NCBI GenBank assembly: GCA_009760855.2
Contig: WPIO01000046.1
Coordinates: 2,559,501 to 2,623,500, forward strand
Origin: Cristatella mucedo
Lineage: Eukaryota; Bryozoa; Phylactolaemata; Cristatellidae
Direction: 5' to 3'
DNA length: 64,000 nucleotides
Both the position numbers and the translations under genes were made by a program. Below are positions 26,834-32,800 of this stretch, in pieces. Position 1 is the first letter of the stretch, and every line of letters begins with the position of its first letter. A model generated the notes under the pieces. It did not search any database and was not told where the DNA came from. It saw only the letters and a list, made by a program, of their open reading frames with translations.

Positions 26834-29800
26834 AATAAACATTTTTTGGCTTTCTACAAAAACTAGATGCTAGAACTGAGCTTGTCACTTGGTTAATGTT
26901 ATCATGGGCAATTCCAGCATGCATGAGAATGTAAGGGACAATTTGCACAAAACAAATGGTTTGAGGAACATGTGGGTTTTACTGCTCCCAGGTTAGCTCC
27001 TTACCTGACGACCCCTGTGATGATCTAGCTGATCGCTTCTCTAGCTTCTTTGTCCAGAAGATAGACAAGCTCAGAGAGTCCATCCCTGCGATGGCAGTAT
27101 CCCCCCTAGAATGTAGCCTCTTGATTCCTTGCAGCACCTCAATGTCTACATTAAAGCAGGTCACTAGTGACCTCATCCTGAAGTTCGTATCCCAATCAAA
27201 GAAGACAACAAGTTCTTTGAACCCTATTCCCACTGTCTTGATCCTACGTTGCAATGATCTGCTGCTGCCATGCATAACTGACGCCATTAATATGTCATTA
27301 GCTTCAGGTCATGTCCCAGCACCTTTCGAAAAAGCTATAGTCAGGCCACTACTCGAGAAAGCGACACTAGACCAAGAGAACTTGAGCAGCTACCGCCCAG
27401 TCTCCCTTCTGCCGTTGCTATCAAAAACATTGGAACGGGTCGTGGCAGGCCAGCTGAACTCATATATTGAAACTTCAAACCTTGCTAGTAAATTCCAGTC
27501 TGGCTTTAGAGCTAATTACTCCACAGTCAGCATTGCTTTGGGTGTACAACGACCTACTCATTAATGCAGACATGGGTAGAGTATCTACTTGTTTTGCTCA
27601 ATCTTTCGGCAGCTTTTAATACTATCGATCACCAAGTTCTTCTAGAGTGCCTCTCATCTTGCCTGAGCACAACTGGCACTGCTCTGCAACGATTCAGGTC
27701 CTATCTCAGTGGCAGACTCCAGAGTATTGATGTGAATGGACAAAGATCATCCGAAGTACCTCTGAAATATGGAGTATCTCAGGGCCCCGTGCTAGGTCCA
27801 GTCTTTTCGCGGTTTATATTCTCCTTCTTGCCGATGTGATTGCCAAGCACAATTTAGGCTTTCATTTCTCTGCAGATGACACTCAGTTGTACCTTTGCTT
27901 TGATCCCTCCCAGCCTTCGAGCACCTCCAATTTGATCTACTCCCTTGCTGCATGTATTGATGACATCCGCACATGGATGGCCGATGATGACAAAAACTAA
28001 CTTACTAGTTATGGGCAAACCAAGTTTGATTCAGAAATTTGAAAGGCTAATGCTCAAAATCGGCTCTTTCACCATATCTCCTGTTGAATCTGCGCGAAAT
28101 CTAGGTGCCATGTTCCAAAGTGACCTCTCGCTAGACGACCACAACAGCTCCACAATCAAGTCTGCCTACTTTTAGCTACATAACATTGCGAAAATTCTGG
28201 CTTGTTTAGACAGGGATACCACATCTGAGTTAGCCCATGCATTTGTGACATCTTGTCTTGACTTCTGTAACTCACTGCTTGCTGGTCTACCATCCTGTGC
28301 AATACATATGCTTACAGCTTGTGCAAAACTCTGCAGCTAGGCTTGCTTGCCGTGAGCGACGCAGTTGCCACATCACACCACTTCTCGCCGACCTGCACTG
28401 GCTAGTCAAGCAACAGATCGACTTCAAGGTTTTGTCGCTCACATTTAGGTCCCTTCATCCTTTGACTCCAGCCTACCTATCAGACCTACTTCCCCACCAA
28501 GCTAAGCATCGTACCACCTGCTTTTCGGAATCGATCTGTTTACCTATACCTCGTATCCTCAAATTCTTCGGAGACCGTGCCTTTAGTTCGTATGCTCCCA
28601 AAGCCTGGAAATCACTCCCGACTTCCGTCACGACATCACCTGACTTGATCACATAAAAAGAAATTAAAAATGCACCTATTTATGACAGCATTTAGTGGGT
28701 CCGTGTGATTCGTCCTTTATGTGCTTATGCATGCTGATACTGTTGCATTCTGCCACTAACCATACTTGCATGCTGATCCTGTGCATGTTACCCCTAGCCA
28801 TGTTATTCATGTTGTTTATCAAGCATGATACCACTCACCATTCTATCGTGTTTCCTTTGCAGCAAATGTAAAGTGCCTAGAAAGAGATTGAGTTCTCTGA
28901 TGGTGCTTTATCAATGGTATTATTATTATTATGTTTTAGTTTTGGGATGTCAGTTGATAATGAGTTTCAGGCTTTGGGAGAATCAGTACTGCAGCCATGG
29001 TCTCCCTCCAAAAGATTTGAGGTTTGTGAGAAGCGCAGTTATACGACTCGAGAACAGGAGTGGGTGGTACCATGTTCAGCCTAATTAGGAAGTGTTTCAT
29101 GCAGGTAAACTGGAGCAAGACAATTGCGGACAGTTGGTGACTTTTATGTCGATACGTCACTTGATAGTGAGCCAGAGCAGGTCGATGTGAAGTTGTGTAA
29201 TATGGCAGTTGTGATGTTCAGGACAAAAGACCCTGGCTGCCCAGTTGTACACCTACTATAAGCATCTTATTGCTATAGACGAAGACCTGCAAGTTGTAGG
29301 TTACAGAAATCCAGACAGGATATCACAAATGCATGGACCACCTTAGATGCTGTATCCTTGTTTAAGCAGGACCGAACTTTCGAAATGTTAAATGCCTGAA
29401 GTTAGGCCGACTATTATAATAATATCAATAATAGGACATGTGCATGACACTAAAAGGGGACTAGGTCTCTTTCTAGGCACTTTATATACGTTGTAAAGGA
29501 AACATGTCAGTTGGTTAGTGATAATATGCACAATGTCAATCAGTACACATAAGAACATAAAGGACAATTCACACGGACCTAGCAAATGCTGTAAGGAACT
29601 GGTGCGTTCTTAGTTTTTTTTTTAATGTCGCCAAGTCAGGGCAGTCGTGATGTTAGTCGGGATTGAGTTCCTGGCTTTGGAATGATATGAATGAAAGTCC
29701 ATGGTCTCCACAGAATTTGAGGTTCTTAGAATGTGTAGCTAAACTTTCGGTGAGCCGTAATGGCTCACTAGGTAAGGCGGTTGCTTTTCATGACCTCGGC

Positions 29801-32800
29801 CCCGAGGTCGTGGATTCGAATCCTGTGGTGGGCGATCCTTTATCGCCACTGCTTGCAGTGGCGATAGCCGTAAAGGCTCTTCTGTCGCTGTACAAAAAGA
29901 GGCTGATAAATCAGCTATTATTTTTTTAACGATTTGAGTCAGAAAAGCAGGTGATACGATGGGAGCAGGTCTGATAGGTAGGCTGGAGCAAGAGAATGGA
30001 AGGAGCTAAGTGAGTAAACACCTTGAAGTCGACATACTGGTTTATGTGGAGCCAGTGCTTGTCGGTGACAAGTCTTGTAATGGGGCAATTGCTACTCGAC
30101 AGGTCTAACTTCTGAATTTAAATGTGGAGCTAATGTGATCATCTAGTGCAAGTTCCCTTTTGCAACAGGTCATCTAGACTCCATGAAGTGGTAACAGGAT
30201 AAACACCTCGTTTCCTTATAATAATAATACATTTGTTATAGCACCTACCTGTTATAGCACTTAGAGAACTCAATCTCTTTCTAGGCACTTTACATTTGCT
30301 GCAGGGGAAGCATGAGTTGGGAGAGTTTTATAGCTGCTGGGAGGTAGCCGTTTACTTTTTGAACTATTCCACTAATATGGGATTCAAGCCAATGCAGGGA
30401 AGTGCCAGTGATGCCCAGGCGAGAAAAGGTGCTCAAGAAGGACTTGATGACCAATGGTATTCAAAGCTGCAGAGATCCTGCAGAGCTAGCAGAGAGGCAC
30501 TAATAGTAATTTGTGTAGGCTTTCAAGGCACTTTTAATGACTTAATAATTCATTATCATATTCGCATGCATAGACACATCCTCTTTGTATCCACAGATAT
30601 TTAAAGCAAAATCCTGGCTGATAACTTGCCACTTGATGTTTTAGGATGCTGTGAACGCATTGAACAAAACATGGCATCCCAAGTGCTTCGTCTGCTTTGC
30701 TTGTCATCAACCAATAAGTGAAGGCAGCTTCCACGTCGAGGAAGGGAATCCATACTGCACCAAAGGTACATGAGCTTGAGAGTGGTGAATGGTGGTGGTA
30801 ACTGGCTGTGATGCTTATCGTCTTGTGTCAGTATATGTATCTTCGTCTGTTACTCCACAAGCCATAAAGACTGTGTGGGTGTAACACAGGAGAGTTGTAT
30901 ATAACGCACTCACAGCCTAAGGGGCTTTCGGTACGCATTCGGTAGCCAACAGACTTCGTCTCAAAGAGAAAGTGGAAAGCATAGCAGAGTCAGGAGAGCA
31001 GTTGAGGTAGTGAGTAGCATGGAAGTAGCAGCTTATGATCGCTGAAAAGGATGAGCCATAGTCGGCAGCAGGAGAGTAGTTGTCGTTGCATAAGAATTGT
31101 GGAAGCGAGTTCCACAGTTTAGGACCTGCAGAGCTCAAGCTTCTGTTGCCAACGGTCTTTAAGCCGAGTAATGGAACAGCTAATTTATTTTCCATACAGG
31201 ACCCCTGAGGGCACGAGGAGACTGAAACTGGTGCAGCAGTTCAGCTAGGTATGGAGGAGCCAAGCCGTGGTGGGCCTTGTGGGTCAGCATGAGAACTTTG
31301 CTCTGTATCCCTTGATCAACCGGCAGCCATCCTAGCTCTTTTAGCAAAGGAAACACGTGGTCAACCTCTGGGACTTGAAGACTAGCTTTGCAGCCATATT
31401 CATAGCCAGCTGCAGTGGCCTAGTTGCTTTCTTTGGTAGCCCAGCCAAAAGGGAATTACAATAATCAAGCCGAGACAGAATTAAAGAGATAGTTAAATAT
31501 TTTGCAAGCAACTGCGGAAGACAGCTCCTAATCTTAGATATTGTTCGATGGGATGGCTAGCTGTGGAAGCAGTCTTCTGAATGAAGCTTTTAAAATTTGG
31601 GCATCTGTCAAAAATGTCACCTAAATTTCGAGCAGGTGGTGATGGTCACACAACAGCATCACCTATTAGAAGAGCAAAGCCTTTTAATCCAGCCACACGT
31701 TTATGGTGTCCTATGAGCAGCAGTTCAGTTTTATTATAATTTAGTTTCAAGAAGTTTTCCAACATCCAGGATCGAATATCGGCAAGGCAAGCATTCAGTT
31801 TCTCAGTTGCTGCAGCAGATTCCGACGGTTTGAATGACAAATACAGCTGAGTTTTGTCAACATAAAAGTGGTATCCTGTTTCATGGGCCTTAATCACTTT
31901 TCCCCCAGGTTGAGTATAAATGGAGAACAGCAAGGGACCGAGGACGGACCCTTGAGGGATTCCACAGGTGACCGGTTTCGTGTGTGAGACCTGACCCCCA
32001 CACGACACGGATTGAACACGATCAGACAAGTATGATTTAAACCACGCCAGTGCCTCGTCTTCCAGACCGATCGTTATTCTCAATCGTTCAAGTAGAACAT
32101 CGTGATTAATGGTGTATGCAAGTGCACGGTTGCATGACGACTACTCGACTGCTCAGATGTCGACTGCAGATATATGCCTAGACTTTTCATGCTTTTCGTC
32201 CATTCGGTTAAATTACTGCAATGCTGTGGTATCGAATGCTGTGGCCTCATTTATTGTTGTTCGTGAAACCCGTTCGGTCGCTCAAAGACTGCTTTGGTAG
32301 TTTCCGGTGAACAACAAAGTCCTATAGCTTCCCTTCGGTAATCCAACTTAATGTCTGTGACATTATCAGACTGCTATTGTGTCGCCTATGTCTGGTTGCC
32401 TCCCACTGCTGCTATTTCCACATCGGAGCTCCCATGCCTGTGCTCATCGTCGAATCTTGCTGCAATCTGTTGACTTCCTGTTGAATCTGGAGTGGGGCTG
32501 CTCACCGATTTTCGGCTCGTATAAGCTCATAGCATGGCACTAGCTGGTGATGTCAAGCTCGCCTCCTAATCTCTTCCTAGGCGCTTTACACTCTGTTGTA
32601 CTGGAAGCATTGTCAAATTATTAGTGGTAACATGCACGATGTCACCAAGTGAACCATGTTTTGAGGTGCCATACTCTATACCAGCGTCTAAATATGGTTA
32701 GTCGAAGTGTGCATAGTGTCAGCCCGAATAAGCACACGTAAGCACACATGGACCAACTGCTCTGATAAATAGATGAGTCTGAGCTTCTTTTTAATAGTCG

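Larger units (their letters stand above)
24418..30644. other. Gene 1 intron 8
   Basis: The largest repeat cluster in gene 1. It has a LINE-B 3' stub, a SPIN-like hAT element, a truncated SINE-A, LINE-A copies in both directions and a SINE-B nested in LINE-A. Unassigned sequence lies at about 25100-26180. Confidence 0.75.

Noticed and set aside
29752-29850. tRNA gene suggested by A-box and B-box motifs
   Set aside because: The same boxes recur in many dispersed copies with a common 3' body and tail, so these are SINE heads. No clean cloverleaf was read.
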